Source: Gongronella butleri (lineage: Eukaryota > Mucoromycota > Mucoromycetes > Mucorales > Cunninghamellaceae). Taken from it: DNA of 64,000 nucleotides. The notes under the pieces were generated by a model. It was not told where the DNA came from. It searched no databases and saw only the letters and a list, made by a program, of their open reading frames with translations. Position numbers and translations under genes: made by a program. Below, piece after piece: positions 32,393-43,845 of this stretch (within the stretch, counting starts at the first letter, position 1; each line of letters starts with the position of its first letter). The stretch is taken from positions 620,001 to 684,000 of the forward strand of contig JAIWZP010000003.1 of the NCBI GenBank assembly GCA_025201375.1. The letters run 5' to 3'.

Positions 32393-33600
32393 TCATTGCC
32401 GCCATCTGCCTCTGTATTGGGGCGAGGCAATATGCACGCGCTGCTGGAATTGGTCACAGTCGATCTCATCGTACTTGCTTGCCTCGTGAGCAACGGCTGA
32501 CGCCACGTGCCGACCCAATTGCCGTGAAATCAGGCCAAACGACGCGGCATCCGATGGAAAGCGCGTTTTTTCTGCCGTCGCACCAATGGCGGTGGTGATG
32601 GGGGTGTCCATGCGCGTCTCCGGCCCTGAAGATGCAGCATTCATTATCGGCAGCTCGTCGGTCTGTGTGCCCTTGGAATCACATGAGATGCCAAAGCGCA
32701 CGGTTTCTTTCAGATGCGTCAATTCGTCCTCGAGCGCTTCAACTTGACCATGTTTCATTTCCACCTCTTTTTGCAGCCGCTCGTTCTCGCTCTGCAGCCA
32801 GAATTTGTCCATTTCCTTGGTCATGGCGCTCTCCAGGTGAAAAAGTCGCAATTTCAGGTCGAAATTCTCGCGTTTCAAATCCGTCAGCAGCTGGAATAAA
32901 AAAAAAAGAGAATGGAAGCCTGATGAGCATACCTTTTCGTTCTGTCCATGGTCACACAAGGTGCCATTTGCCTCTCTCTGTTTTCTCCCCGCACAAAATA
33001 ATACACACGCACACAGTAAGCACACACGCATACATACACAACAAATGCACGCGCCATTTCTTGTGCGACCAATGTCAATGGACTTACTTTTTCCAGCTCT
33101 TTCATTGGTACCGTCTTGTCCTTGGCCACTGACGATGGCGACAGGCCTGTAACACCGCTGCTGGGCTTGGCACCGGACCTGCTGCTGCTACTGCTGGTTG
33201 AGTTGCTGCTGTTGCTTGTGATGGGCGGAGTGGCGCGTTTTGCTTGGTATTGCGGCGGTGGCACGAGCAAATGTGGGTGCACGCTTGGCGACGCGCCCGT
33301 GGATGACGATGCCGACGATGACGCGCTTGTGGACGACGACGGTGGCGGCCGTCCGAGCGAGTGGCGCCGCGACAAGGTCGAATGCCGCGATGAATCGACG
33401 CTGCTCGCGTGCGACCGCGCCGGCTGTGACGTCGCCGATGCCGACGACCCCGTCGAGTGGCTGCTGCTGCCCGGACCACTAAAACTCGGCAATGGAGACA
33501 CCGTCGCCCGCCGAGGCAACGACGATTTAATCGATTCCCACGGCGTCGACGTCGTGTGCCGCCGCCGCGACTTTGGCTGGATGTGCACAGACAATGACAT
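32393..33600 (-). CDS. CM1 (centrosomin N-terminal motif) protein
   Basis: Exons 33600-33088 and 32890-32393; 1011 bases, 336 residues. The first 160 residues are Ser-rich and basic, probably disordered. Residues about 165-195, assembled across the splice junction, read KELEKLLTDLKRENFDLKLR. This is the CM1 motif of centrosomin, CDK5RAP2, fission yeast Mto1 and related proteins, which recruits and activates the gamma-tubulin complex. A coiled coil follows (about 195-245). The protein is far shorter than Mto1 (about 1100 residues), and no MASC or C-terminal targeting domain was recognised. The likely site is a spindle pole or cytoplasmic microtubule-organising centre. The function is inferred from the motif alone. 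Confidence 0.82.
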
Positions 33601-35140
33601 GTTCAAAATAACAAAACAAAAAAAAAACCGGCTTGCAATTGGCACAATTGACAGTGGGTGCGACAATCAAGGCACGACAAATAAAAAAAAAAAAACAAGA
33701 AAATACTCTGAATCGGCACCAGTGTTCGTCGTTTGCTCTTTTTTTTTTTACGAGACAAACGACACGACGAACGGAGAGAAAAAACAACCGAAGATGGAAG
33801 CACAGCGAGTCTCTCCCCTCTTTTTTTTTTTTTTCTCGAACGACACCACGGAACATTTCCCGCTCCCTTTGCGCATTGTTCCCCTTTTTTTTCCTTCTCC
33901 GCATGTTGCGCAGTAATGACCTCGCCTGACCCGCTGCCCGTGTATTTTGATGTCATCAACTTGAGACCCCTGACATACCCTGTGACCTCATTTTAAAGCA
34001 AAAACAGGCGAGATGCGCGCGTAAAATGAAAATAAAGCAGAAAAACGCGTCTCCAGCGACAAGCTGGGTGTCAACAGGCTCCGATATGATCGTTACTATC
34101 CCGATGTGAAGGATATTTACGCAGAACCAGTCCCAAATGATTCAGAAAAAGGCTCATCGAAACATTTTTTTTAATTAGAAGATGTGTTGTCTAGAAATCT
34201 AATGAATACAATTGAGCACATCCTTTCCAGGAGATCCCAGCAAATATCATCATACAGTAGAACGGCGCGTCAGTTGGGTCATCCTTTGGGTCCCTGCCAC
34301 TATTTTTTTGGCTTACACGGCGACAACAAGCGAATGGACAAATGATTTTTTTGGCCTCGTCAGCTTGCCTTCAAGCACAACAATCTTAATGATCTCAAAC
34401 CGGTTCAAGTGATCTCTGATCATGACACAGATGCTGACCAAAAAAAACTCAATTCACGATGCATGCCTTGAACAGAACCACCTTTTTTATTACAAGAGCA
34501 ACGATTGCGATCTTTGCGGTGGCGGATGGGAGATTTTTCTCCAAGGCGTTAAGACCAACGAGCGACGTCAGACCGCGGCGCAGCAGTGACTGCAGGCGTC
34601 AGCGAGGGCTGAGTATGATACTGTATCTTCAGGGAACAGGCATCATGATGGACGCGAGCCAATTACCGTAATTTAGTATGATACTGTTGTAGTCCTTGAG
34701 TTTGACAAAATGCCATTGCCACGAGCAGCGCAGCACCTGCATCATCGGTGATTCTGTTGATGCACAACACTTGGATCTCAATCTCTGTAATCTACTAGAA
34801 GCTTTGAATTTCGTTAACCAGCCAGCGCCGGAAAATACTGTACATACGCACAAAAGCATTACGTACTGTATGATTTTCATTTTTCAAGTACTGTATTTTA
34901 CATGCAATTGGTGGGACGCTCAGTCAACAACCTCTCCATGTTTTTAGCACATTGGAGGATAGAAAATGACGCGCGCTTTCATCACAGTATCTTTAGCAGC
35001 GCGCAACAACACACAAAACATCACACATTTGCTTTTGAAATCAACAAGCAAGGCGCGTTTTCCGGTCTTTGCCGACTTGCTGAGCCTCCAGAAGAAGTTT
35101 TTTTACAACCTGCTCGCCCGCCAATGAAACCTGCATCAGC
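33601..35140. other. Upstream region of the CM1 gene and repeat-rich spacer
   Basis: No supported gene. The first 300 bases are the CM1 gene's 5' flank, with A- and T-runs. From about 34250 the DNA carries TAC(A/T)GTA sites at 34253, 34619, 34836, 34864 and 34889 and a TACCGTA at 34664. Confidence 0.5.
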
Positions 35141-35970
35141 GTACGTAAACTATGGCCCAGTGTTCAAGACGAACCCGCCCGATTTTTTTGGACTTCAAAA
35201 GACCAAAAACCTCGCATTTGTACTATTTTGCATTCATCTGGCCACCTGCATGCATGGTTGACCCCGCTCAAAAATAGCCGCATCGAATTCAGTGCAAATT
35301 TGAAACAAAAAAGCTTAAACCCCCAAAGCGCTACAGTATTATGATCACTTTTGAAAAATTCAGGGGTCACTCAGGGGTCACACATTTCAATCTCAGAAAA
35401 CGCCAAATTTGGGAAATTTCGAACTCCGAGTGATCAATGCATCCCAAACAGGTAACTTCGACAATTTACTACTGGCAAACAAAATGGCTGGTCGCCCAAA
35501 CTTACATAAGAAAAATGTCCACAGAGTGACGCATGAACGGCGATCGACTGAGAAAATTACCGTATCTACCGGTACTTTGGGCAACTTTTTTTTTTGCAAA
35601 AATTTAAGGTTTGACACTTCCAAATTAAGGTGCGTACGTAAATCGCATGGATTTTTTTGTGCTGTATTATTTTTTAATTTTTTATGATATTTTGCACATT
35701 TTTGTGCGCTGCCGCCGCGTGGGCTGCAGCCTGGTGAAATGACCGATGCAAAAAGTTAAAACCCAAGCCAGCGCGCCGCAAGTCATCTCAAGAAGATTAG
35801 GTGCTTTGCCGACCTATTTGTTAGTAAAACTGCAATAAAAATCACAGGTTTATTAGACCATTGTCAAGCAAATCGCGACCAAAAATTTTAATGACAATAA
35901 GCGAATTTTCTCTGCGAGTTTTAGCCATCCATTGATGAAACTGGTCTTATTCGATAGAGATGCAAATTAC
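35141..35970. repeat. Dispersed repeat R2, copy B
   Basis: Homologous to about 1190-1219 plus 2433-3185. It serves as the empty-site reference for the hAT-like MITE (single ATTTTTTT near 35181-35188). It also serves as a mutual reference for TA-site insertions: plain TA at 35224 and 35822 where copy A has TACAGTA, and TACAGTA (35332), TACCGTA (35558) and TACCGGTA (35567) where copy A has TA or a near-TA. Another TACCGGTA lies at 35968 at the repeat's end. Confidence 0.75.
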
Positions 35971-35975
35971 CGGTA

Positions 35976-36514
35976 TCTGCTGTATCGTATTCATCTTCTA
36001 CTCTTTTCTATTACTGTACTTGTAAGAAATTGACACCCGAAGAAATAAATGGATCTTCTTCAGCAAAACGCGCTGCAAGCAAGCACACTGTTAGGCCCCC
36101 AGATCCGCAGCACAGATTGCAGAAGATCACTCTATTTTATTTTTCTTTTCTTACGCGCTCGCTGCGCCATCTCTGATCTAGATGACGCTCCTCGCGCTTC
36201 CATAGACCTTCCTAAACGCCCATCTTTCCATCTACCTTTCCAAACGCCCACATTCCATCTTGCACGTTCCAAAAGGTCAAAACGCCAATCATGATCCACA
36301 CAAAACGCCCATCTACAATCGCCAAGACGCGATGGACCATTCTAGATCGAAACATCCAAATAGACGCGTCTTGCCGCAGGCTTCATATTAGAATATTCCC
36401 TTAATTTCAAAACTATAAAAGGACACCCGCTTCGCGGATGTCCTTCCCCCTTTTTCCTTACCTCTTCCATCTGTTACTTTTCCCCTTGTACCCTCTTCTT
36501 GTACAAAATAAACG
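35976..36514 (+). promoter_or_regulatory. TATA box and hairpin upstream of a small putative gene
   Basis: TATAAAA at 36414-36420 is followed at once by a near-perfect 10-bp hairpin, GGACACCCGC-TTC-GCGGATGTCC (36421-36443), then a CT-rich leader and the ATG at 36515. A TGTTAGGCC at 36089 and an AATAAA just before the ATG resemble parts of an LTR, so this could equally be the remains of a solo LTR. I could not fix its ends. Confidence 0.4.
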
Positions 36515-37475
36515 ATGCCTTATTACGACAAGTTTTTTGTGTTGACCCATCACGTGGCCGCCTCCTCGTCGGGCCATGACACACACACCACCAACGATTT
36601 TGGTGCAAAATACTGTACCAACATCGCCGTGGGTAGCCACATTATTCAGCAGCAACAGACAACAACAACCGTGGCAAGCACAAGCGCTGTTGTTGTTGCC
36701 AGTACCAGCTTTGGCCCGTCAGTCATGCAGCAGCAGCAACAGCAATCTGACGGATTGGAGCTTTGTTGTTCGGAAATGTAATGCCATTCTTCTTATTGCT
36801 TGCTTGCTTGTAGTAATTGCAACTACCACCATATACTGAATGATGATAAACATCAATCAATCATCATGATAGATACTACATATTATTTTTATTACTGTAA
36901 TAGTTTGGAGAACGAGGAAGTCAAGGTCCAGGAGCCACGATCGGACGACCGTCTACCGGTATTCTGGTTGTTGTCGACGGCGTTGACATTTCTGCTGGCT
37001 TTGCCAATTTCCAGCGACAACAAGTCCTCGAGTTGCCACTGATGATGCAGCTTCATGAAAAAAACGCATGTTCACCATCTTTTGTAGGCGAAATACAACA
37101 AAAAAGAGGCCATTGAGTCTTCTAATTTGTGATATTTTGTTCACTTTTTATTATAGGTCGCGTTCATCAATTCTTCTTCTGCAGTCAAAGAGCGTGGTGC
37201 ACGCAGATGCTCACGCGTCACTGCCACCTGCGGCGGCCATTGCGGCACTGCAGCGCAAGAAGCTTGCCCGCGACATGCGTTTGGACGCGTACCTTGCGCC
37301 CCCAGCTGCCATGCACAACGTGGCCTCAATCGTCCAAGTAAGATTGATATTGTTTCTTCTTTTTTTTTTCATCATGACCATCATGACGATGCAATGTTTA
37401 TGATATCATCGTCATGATTAAAAAAGGAATTATTACCATACTGTACTACTACTGTTGTACATGACAGGAGTGAAG
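36515..37475 (+). CDS. Putative small gene, structure uncertain
   Basis: Exon 1 probably spans 36515-36777 (88 codons, Gln- and Thr/Ser-rich, first residues MPYYDKFFVLTHHV), with a GTAATG donor. Later coding-looking pieces are 36905-about 37040 (LENEEVKVQEPRSDD..., then a hydrophobic stretch) and about 37158-37338 (ALQRKKLARDMRLDAYLAPP). The latter ends at a CAA|GTAAG donor, and a possible last exon at 37470 gives an immediate stop. I could not find one splice pattern joining all pieces in frame with good signals. No family was recognised. TAC(A/T)GTA or TACCGGTA sites lie in exon 1 (36611), near the exon 2 acceptor (36894) and at a possible donor (36955). It may be a pseudogene or repeat-derived. 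Confidence 0.35.
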
Positions 37476-38273
37476 AACTGACGATTTTTTGTTTTTTACT
37501 TATTGCACCATCATCATCAACAACATTGCGGTGAGTTCTCGTCGACTTTGCCTTAAGATGAAAAAATAAAAAAAAATTGCGTCTTACTCGAAAACTTGTC
37601 AATGGACACCTGTATTTTTTTGCAATTTTATTCCGTGAACAGGTGCCACTTTCCGTGTGTGAGAATGGCGTGGTGGCGACCCGGTAATCTGGATTTTGCC
37701 AATTTCAAATTCACGATTGTACCCCTTGGAAAATTCGTGATATTGAAAATGGTGATTGCGCGCCTCCTAGCTGTCGCAGCACTTCATGACCGGGTGCATT
37801 CGAAGGATATATCGCAGATTTGGCTGTTCATAGAGCAGGTATCCCTGTAAAATATTAAAATTACGAAAAATGATCCATAAAATAGTAAAATGTCGACATT
37901 GGCGATTTAGTGAAAGGATGTCAGCCATCGCGATATCCATGCAGAGATCAATGATGCTAAAACGCGCAGCATTTCTGTGAATGCGGATTTCATCCCTATC
38001 GAAAAAATGTTTAGCGAACCAGGCCAAATCGCACAAAATTGGCAAATTTTGAATCTTGGCGCAATTACGAAGCATTCAGAGCATACTCGCGCGAATTTCC
38101 ACATGGTGGTGGCAGTGTTTGAGCTCGTTGCTACTGACTAGGGCAAGCCGTGTCCTCGTGCCTGGACATTTTCGCGAGGAACGACCAATTTTTTTTAAAA
38201 TTCTGCAATTTTTTCGTTTATTTGCCAATAGCACGTGGATCAATGACATGGAAATGGGCACGCTGTTGTTGTT
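37476..38273. other. Spacer with an inverted R1 repeat fragment
   Basis: Positions about 37640-37800 read on the minus strand as the ACGAATTTTCCAAGG core of repeat R1. Nothing else was recognised before the Bub2 stop codon at 38274. Confidence 0.45.
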
Positions 38274-39685
38274 TTACAGAGCACGCGTCAAATAAGCAGG
38301 AATTTCATTATTAGCATTGGGTTTGCCAACGGACGTCGCGATGCTGAGTTGTTTGGCAACCGACGCGTCCGTCGCATGACGCACCAATTGGTCGTACAAA
38401 TCAGGCGGCAAATTTCTCATACAGGCGCGCGTAATCTTGACGATTTCGGCCGCATGCAAGGGCGGAAACTTGCGAAGCAGCTTCATGGGGCTAAAAGCGC
38501 AAAAAAAAATATGTATCAGCAACACACTGGAACGACGACATGTTCATTAGGTGCATATGCGGAAGACCCATTTTACCTCGCGCTCGCCAGCAGCTCGTCG
38601 CGCATCAATGCGACCTGAGCAATGACAAAGAAAATGCTCAGGTGTATGCCATAGGAAAACATAATATCCCAGAGCAGAAGCACTTGATCCAATGGCGGCG
38701 TGCACGCGCTGAACGTCACGAGGGCTAAAAGAGAACCGTATTCAGCCAACAGTCGCCGAGTTTTCTCTCGTTTTCCTTTTGTGATCCCTTTTTTCCTTTT
38801 TCTGTTCTCTTTTCTTTTTGCAGCATGGCATGGCAACGTACAAGGCAGAGCATAAATGTTGGCGGTCAGTCCCTTGCTGAGCAGAAAATAATACAGCTGC
38901 GGATCAAGCTTTTTAAGGCAGAGATCAACAAGCTAAAAGTGGAAAATGAAGATAAAAAGCAAAAGCTAGATGAGCGACGCACAGCGGCATACGTTTGACA
39001 CCAATACCTTGGCAGCGCAGTGCACGCCAATCATATTGGGTTGCACATATAACGGGCACTGTTTCCAGATGAACGTCGAAAAGGCGAAAAATGCATCCAT
39101 TTCTGGCATCACCTTGAGAAAGGGCGCGACAACCACGTTCATGCCTTGCACATAGGTAATGCCGTTTGCTGGGAACCACGCTCTGAGCAGGCACCTGAAT
39201 TTGTGCTCGTCCACCGAGTCGTTTGCCTCGCCTTCTGTGTAAAAAAAAAAAAAGACAAAAAAATTGGCAAAAGATCAGGAAGCACGCGTCGAATGAGGTT
39301 GAATCGTACCTGGTGAACTGATCCAGATGAAAGAATTCAAGGCACGGATGAGCATGGCCTCGGTGACGCTCTCGAGGAATTGCTCGTCGGTCGCGAGAGT
39401 CCTAAACGCGTCATTGCGAATTTTGTCGTACATGGCGCTGGGACCACGTGAGACCAAGGACACATAGGCGGCTGCCGACGTCTCTTGCACGCGTAAAAGG
39501 AGCTTCCACACCATGCAGCGTCTCTATGAATGCCATTGGATCAGAAAAAAAGACAAAAGTGTGGCTATGGGCATCACCTTGTCGGATATGTCGCTGGAAA
39601 GAAGCGACACGCGGATGTCCATTAGGCTGTTTTCCGAGTCGACCGGGTGCTGGTGCTTGCGGGCGAGAATGGAGTCCAAATCCAT
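38274..39685 (-). CDS. BUB2: Bub2-like TBC-domain mitotic checkpoint protein
   Basis: Six exons: 39685-39578, 39523-39310, 39234-39008, 38932-38842, 38724-38577 and 38490-38274; 1005 bases, 334 residues, near yeast Bub2 (306). It is colinear with Bub2/Cdc16 of fission yeast: RRCMVWKLLLRVQ, AMYDKIRNDAFRT, GITYVQGMNVVVAPFL, PLDQVLLLWDIMFSYG and LRKFPPLHAAEIV. Bub2 with Bfa1/Byr4 forms the two-part GTPase-activating protein for Tem1/Spg1 at the spindle pole, holding back mitotic exit and septation. As in Bub2 proteins, the segment that carries the catalytic arginine finger in other TBC proteins is shortened. The start gives a 36-codon first exon with no in-frame upstream ATG of note. Confidence 0.93.
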
Positions 39686-39856
39686 GGTGATGGCACGAAG
39701 AAAGAAAAAAAAAGTAAAATGTCGTTAAAGGCGTAGCGCGTTTTGTCTTTTTATACGCTGCATGCGCGGTACCCAAAGACAAAGAGAAATAAATTCAGGG
39801 GTAAGCGGCGTGCCAATCTCGGAAGGAGAGCAATTACGATGGCGTTGTTCCCATCT

Positions 39857-39887
<31 letters not shown>

Positions 39888-39936
39888 CGGGGTAAACAAA
39901 GAGATGTGCTTCCGTTTTTATTGTATATTGTTTAAA

Positions 39937-41593
39937 TTACACGGTGACAAAGAAGAAGAGACGCTTGCGGAAGTAGCGCAGCAGGTCTTGTATCCTTGGA
40001 CCGACGTAGCCGATGATGTCATAGGCGATGGGTGAGCGGCGCCTGAGAAGAAGCATGAAGACGAGAAACAGGATGACGAGGTTGATGAGTGCGTGTTTTG
40101 CGACTGTTTTGGTCATCCACAGCCACGACCAGCGCATCTGCCGTTTGTGCTCTTCCTTGGCGACGAGGCGCAGCTTCATGTGCTCCAGTTGCTCAGTCAA
40201 GGCGGCGACCTGTGTCTGCAATGCTTCGAGCGCTTGCTCCGAGATGGACAGGTGCGATGCCGACGACGCGGCCGCCGTCGATTTGCGTCGCCTGCGCGTT
40301 TCTGACACGGTCGCTGTCGACCGCGTCGGTTCGGGTACGGGATTATCGCGCAACAAGCCATTTCCGTTGATATTTCCATTGATTTGGCCATTGTTGCTGG
40401 TGGAAGGCGTGCCATTGGTTGCGTGTTGCAATGCACGCGCCTGCAGGCTGTAGTAGGGACTCTGTTCGGGTGACACAAGGCCCAGACCCGACGTAGTGGC
40501 GGCGACCTCGCGGTCCAATGTGTCTGCATCGGAAAATCCATCGTAAAACGCGCTGTCTTGGTGCGCGCGATGCTGGTGGAGCAGCGCGTGTGATCGATTG
40601 CGATCGTACCATTGCTGCTTGCGCTGCTGCAGCTGGTGTTGTTGGCTGGGCGACAAATCCGGGGTAACGGGATAGGTATACGTGCTGGCAGTCGTGCTGT
40701 TGGATGATTGGACCGGCCCAGCGAGCATGCCCACGTTGTCATCCTCGGTCAGCTCATGTGCCTCGATGTGCTGCAGCAAACGATGGTCAGTGTCGAGCGA
40801 CGCATTGGCAAGCATCTCTTAAAAAAAAAAAGCAAAAATGGGAAAAATCACAAAAAATAGAGCATGTCAGATCATCCTGGGCATCATCTGGCCCAATTGG
40901 CCCCCAAAGGCTGCTCAAGCGCCAATTGCACGTGCGACCCACTTTTTTTTTTCCGTGCCAAACACGCGGCGCGTGATCTTTTTTTTTTTTTTTTTTTTTT
41001 TTTTTGTCACCCACCCTCACTGATTGTGCCATTGTTGGATTGGACGTATTGGAGGGACCGCTGCAGGACAGTGGTCATGTCATGATGCGGCAGGCGGCTG
41101 ATAAACTAAAAAGAGATAAAAATGAGACGCAATGGTCGTGAAATGGCAGAAATGGTCACTTTACATCGTTGAGAAGGCTGATGAGAAGGCGCACGTACTC
41201 TTTTTGGGCATCGATTGGGCTGACATGCCGGAGTTGGTCCCAGGCTTTCCTACAAAGCGCAAAAAAAAAAAAGTAAGTTTTCCTGGGAACACGACGAAAA
41301 GCTATTAGTCATAGAAAGAACCACGACCAACAGATATAAACGAGCAATTCAAAGTAGTATATGCGCAAGAGGTGGCACGTATTCGGTGTCAGAGGCACTT
41401 ACCATTTGGCGTGCTGAACAATGAGGCGAGAAGAGGGTCGTGGTTGGTTACAGTCGCCTTGCGTTGCCTGTTTGAAAAGCCCATAGAGCCGGAGCTTGTC
41501 GTTTGCTGAAGGCTGGCACGGACTCTCGATAGGCATGGCACGCACCACCGTCAGTGCCCGAGAGAACTGGAGCTGTGTCTCAAACGACGTCAT
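39937..41593 (-). CDS. Tail-anchored acyl-CoA-binding protein (ACBD5/Atg37-like)
   Basis: Four exons: 41593-41403, 41249-41165, 41105-41015 and 40817-39937; 1248 bases, 415 residues. Residues about 5-95 are an acyl-CoA-binding domain (KLRLYGLFKQATQGDCNQPR, then AKWKAWDQL...EYVRLLISLL). The middle is Ser/Gln-rich. Residues about 320-350 form a short coiled coil, and about 366-381 (INLVILFLVFMLLL) form one membrane segment followed by a basic tail. This layout matches Atg37/ACBD5, peroxisomal membrane proteins that bind acyl-CoA and act in pexophagy and organelle contact. The location here is inferred. Upstream of ATG 41593 is an acceptor-like T-run plus AG, so a 5'UTR intron is likely. A T-run of about 33 bases lies just beyond the 3' end (39858-39890). 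Confidence 0.88.
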
Positions 41594-42374
41594 AAAACTC
41601 GGCTAAAAAAAAAAAAAAGTGGGGAAGAAAAAGAAAAAGACGTGGTCGGACTCATCTGAGTCTTTTTTATGTTTTTCCCCACATGCCCGCCTTTTTTTTA
41701 CGATCGTCCAGGCTCATGCGCCTTGTGTTTGTCCAGATCGATCCGAGATGCATTGCTTTATCTGTACATCCCCATTGCATAAAAAAAAAACTCAAATTGC
41801 GCAAAAACAGCGATTGTTCGCGCCCCATCTAGTCGTTTGCTGTTAAACTCGTATGAAAACAAAGCGCTGAACGATTTTTTTACGTACTTTCAGCCATTGC
41901 ACTTCGCTGTACATTGCAATTGCTCAAATATTGTGCGTGCAAATCATTAAAATCGTTTTTTTTCATTTTCTCTTTTCATAGGTGTACAATCACCTTCCTA
42001 TCCCTAATGCAATTTGGAAGATGAAATATGCAGCTTCTGATTGATGCTAGTGCCATCTGGGCAGGGTGCGTTTTGAACGAGTAGATTCACTTTTAGCAAA
42101 TTTTCACGGGTTTGATCCAAAGGGCGCGATAGATTGAATTTCTCAAAGTCAATACAGCTGTGAAATGAAAGAAAAGCACGGATGCTTTCTCAGATGAGCC
42201 ACGTCTTTGTCCATGTGAAGTGTGTTGGTCGTCTTTTGATTATTTAAAAACGGACCGTCGCGTGTCAGGCATGGTCTGAGCTTGAAATGATTTGTTTGGA
42301 AAAGCTGCGCCCTGGAAGCCCAATTGCGCGTTTTTACACTTTTTCTTGTCCCCTCCTTTTTTTTCTTTGTGGCC
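41594..42374. promoter_or_regulatory. Divergent upstream region between ACBD-like and BARD1-like genes
   Basis: About 780 bases between two start codons facing away from each other. It is AT-rich with several A- and T-runs. No gene or specific factor site was recognised. Confidence 0.45.
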
Positions 42375-43806
42375 ATGACGCCGACTATTGACTTTCCAGA
42401 ATCGATCAGCAGCGTATTGACGCATATGAACAAGGAGCTGACATGTGCCATATGGTAAGCTGTGTTTATAGGGGTTGTTCTTGGCTGATCTGCTCTTTTT
42501 TACTTTAGCTTGAATCTGTTTACTGAGTGTACATATGCACCGTGTGGGCACGTGTTTTGCCGCGCGTGTATTTTGCAATCGATGGAGGTTACTGCGCGAT
42601 GTCCTCTGTGCAAAAAGCCAATCACGACGCGACGCGCTTTGTGTGCAGCGACCACGGTGGATTCGATTGTTTCCGAGTTCCGCGAGCTGCGCGAAGGCTA
42701 TGAGGCCAGAAGTGGTCAAGGTAAGTAAGGGCGAAATCACGTGAAATACCGCGCTCAGCACCCCTTTTTTTCTTTTTTTCAGTCTTGTCACAGATGCCTC
42801 TACCAGTGTTCCAGCCATCGCTGTCCATTTTGCCGCAGGACGACATGGAGCAGGTGAATAATGACGAAAATGAGGCACCTGGCAGCCCAGAGTTGACCAA
42901 TGGCGACACCGATGCGCCGCCGGTGTCCCTTTTGCCGCAGGACGCTGTGGATCAGATGGCACAAGACGAAAACGAGGCGTCAGACAGCCCAGCACCATCC
43001 AATGGAGACCAAGAGGCGACAACACCCATTAGTTCGGCCCTTTCAACCCCGCGATCGACCAATTCGCCTTTTGAACCACCACCCATCGGTCCTGACGCGT
43101 CCACGACGCCATTGGGCCCGCCACCGGTCAATGGCGCACGCGTCATGGCAGTTTCAACCACGCCACTGATGCCGCCACCTCCACCACGCCCTTTATCTGA
43201 GCGCCTTGAAGCACATCGTGCATTAGATACCACGCGTTCCGCCAGTGATGGACGCGATGATGACGAGTACAGCGAAACATCGACATTGGATGGCACGACG
43301 CTGGGAAGCAATCCCATTTACGGTAATGGCGCCCTTTTGCCCAAATGGGAGGGCTAACCAATTTGTGTGTAACACGACGCATTTCTCACTTTCCTCTTTA
43401 CCTTCCTGATCCAGCTACTTATCCGTCGCCCATCCCCGCCCGACACACCCTCCCTCAATCTATACCCACCGCCGCCCGATCCATCTCAACAACACCATTG
43501 ACGCTCAGCTTGCACGACGAGCCACCAGCTCACTTTCTCATCCACCCAGCCGACGATCTGCAGCCCAGCACGGTAACACAAGACGATAAAAAACACAAAA
43601 AAACGACGAAAAGAACGCGCCACACTCATGCAATCGCGGCCCTAATTCTTTTTTTTTTTTTTGATCTGGACCCATAGTTGGAATGTCTCTCGGCGCTAAA
43701 ACAGCGAGGTCTTTGCGACGTTACCGAGGCCAGCAGCATGGCCGTTACCCACTTTATCTTCCCACGTACGAGTCGACGCGATGAAATGGCGCCATTTGTG
43801 TCTTAC

Positions 43807-43845
<39 letters not shown>

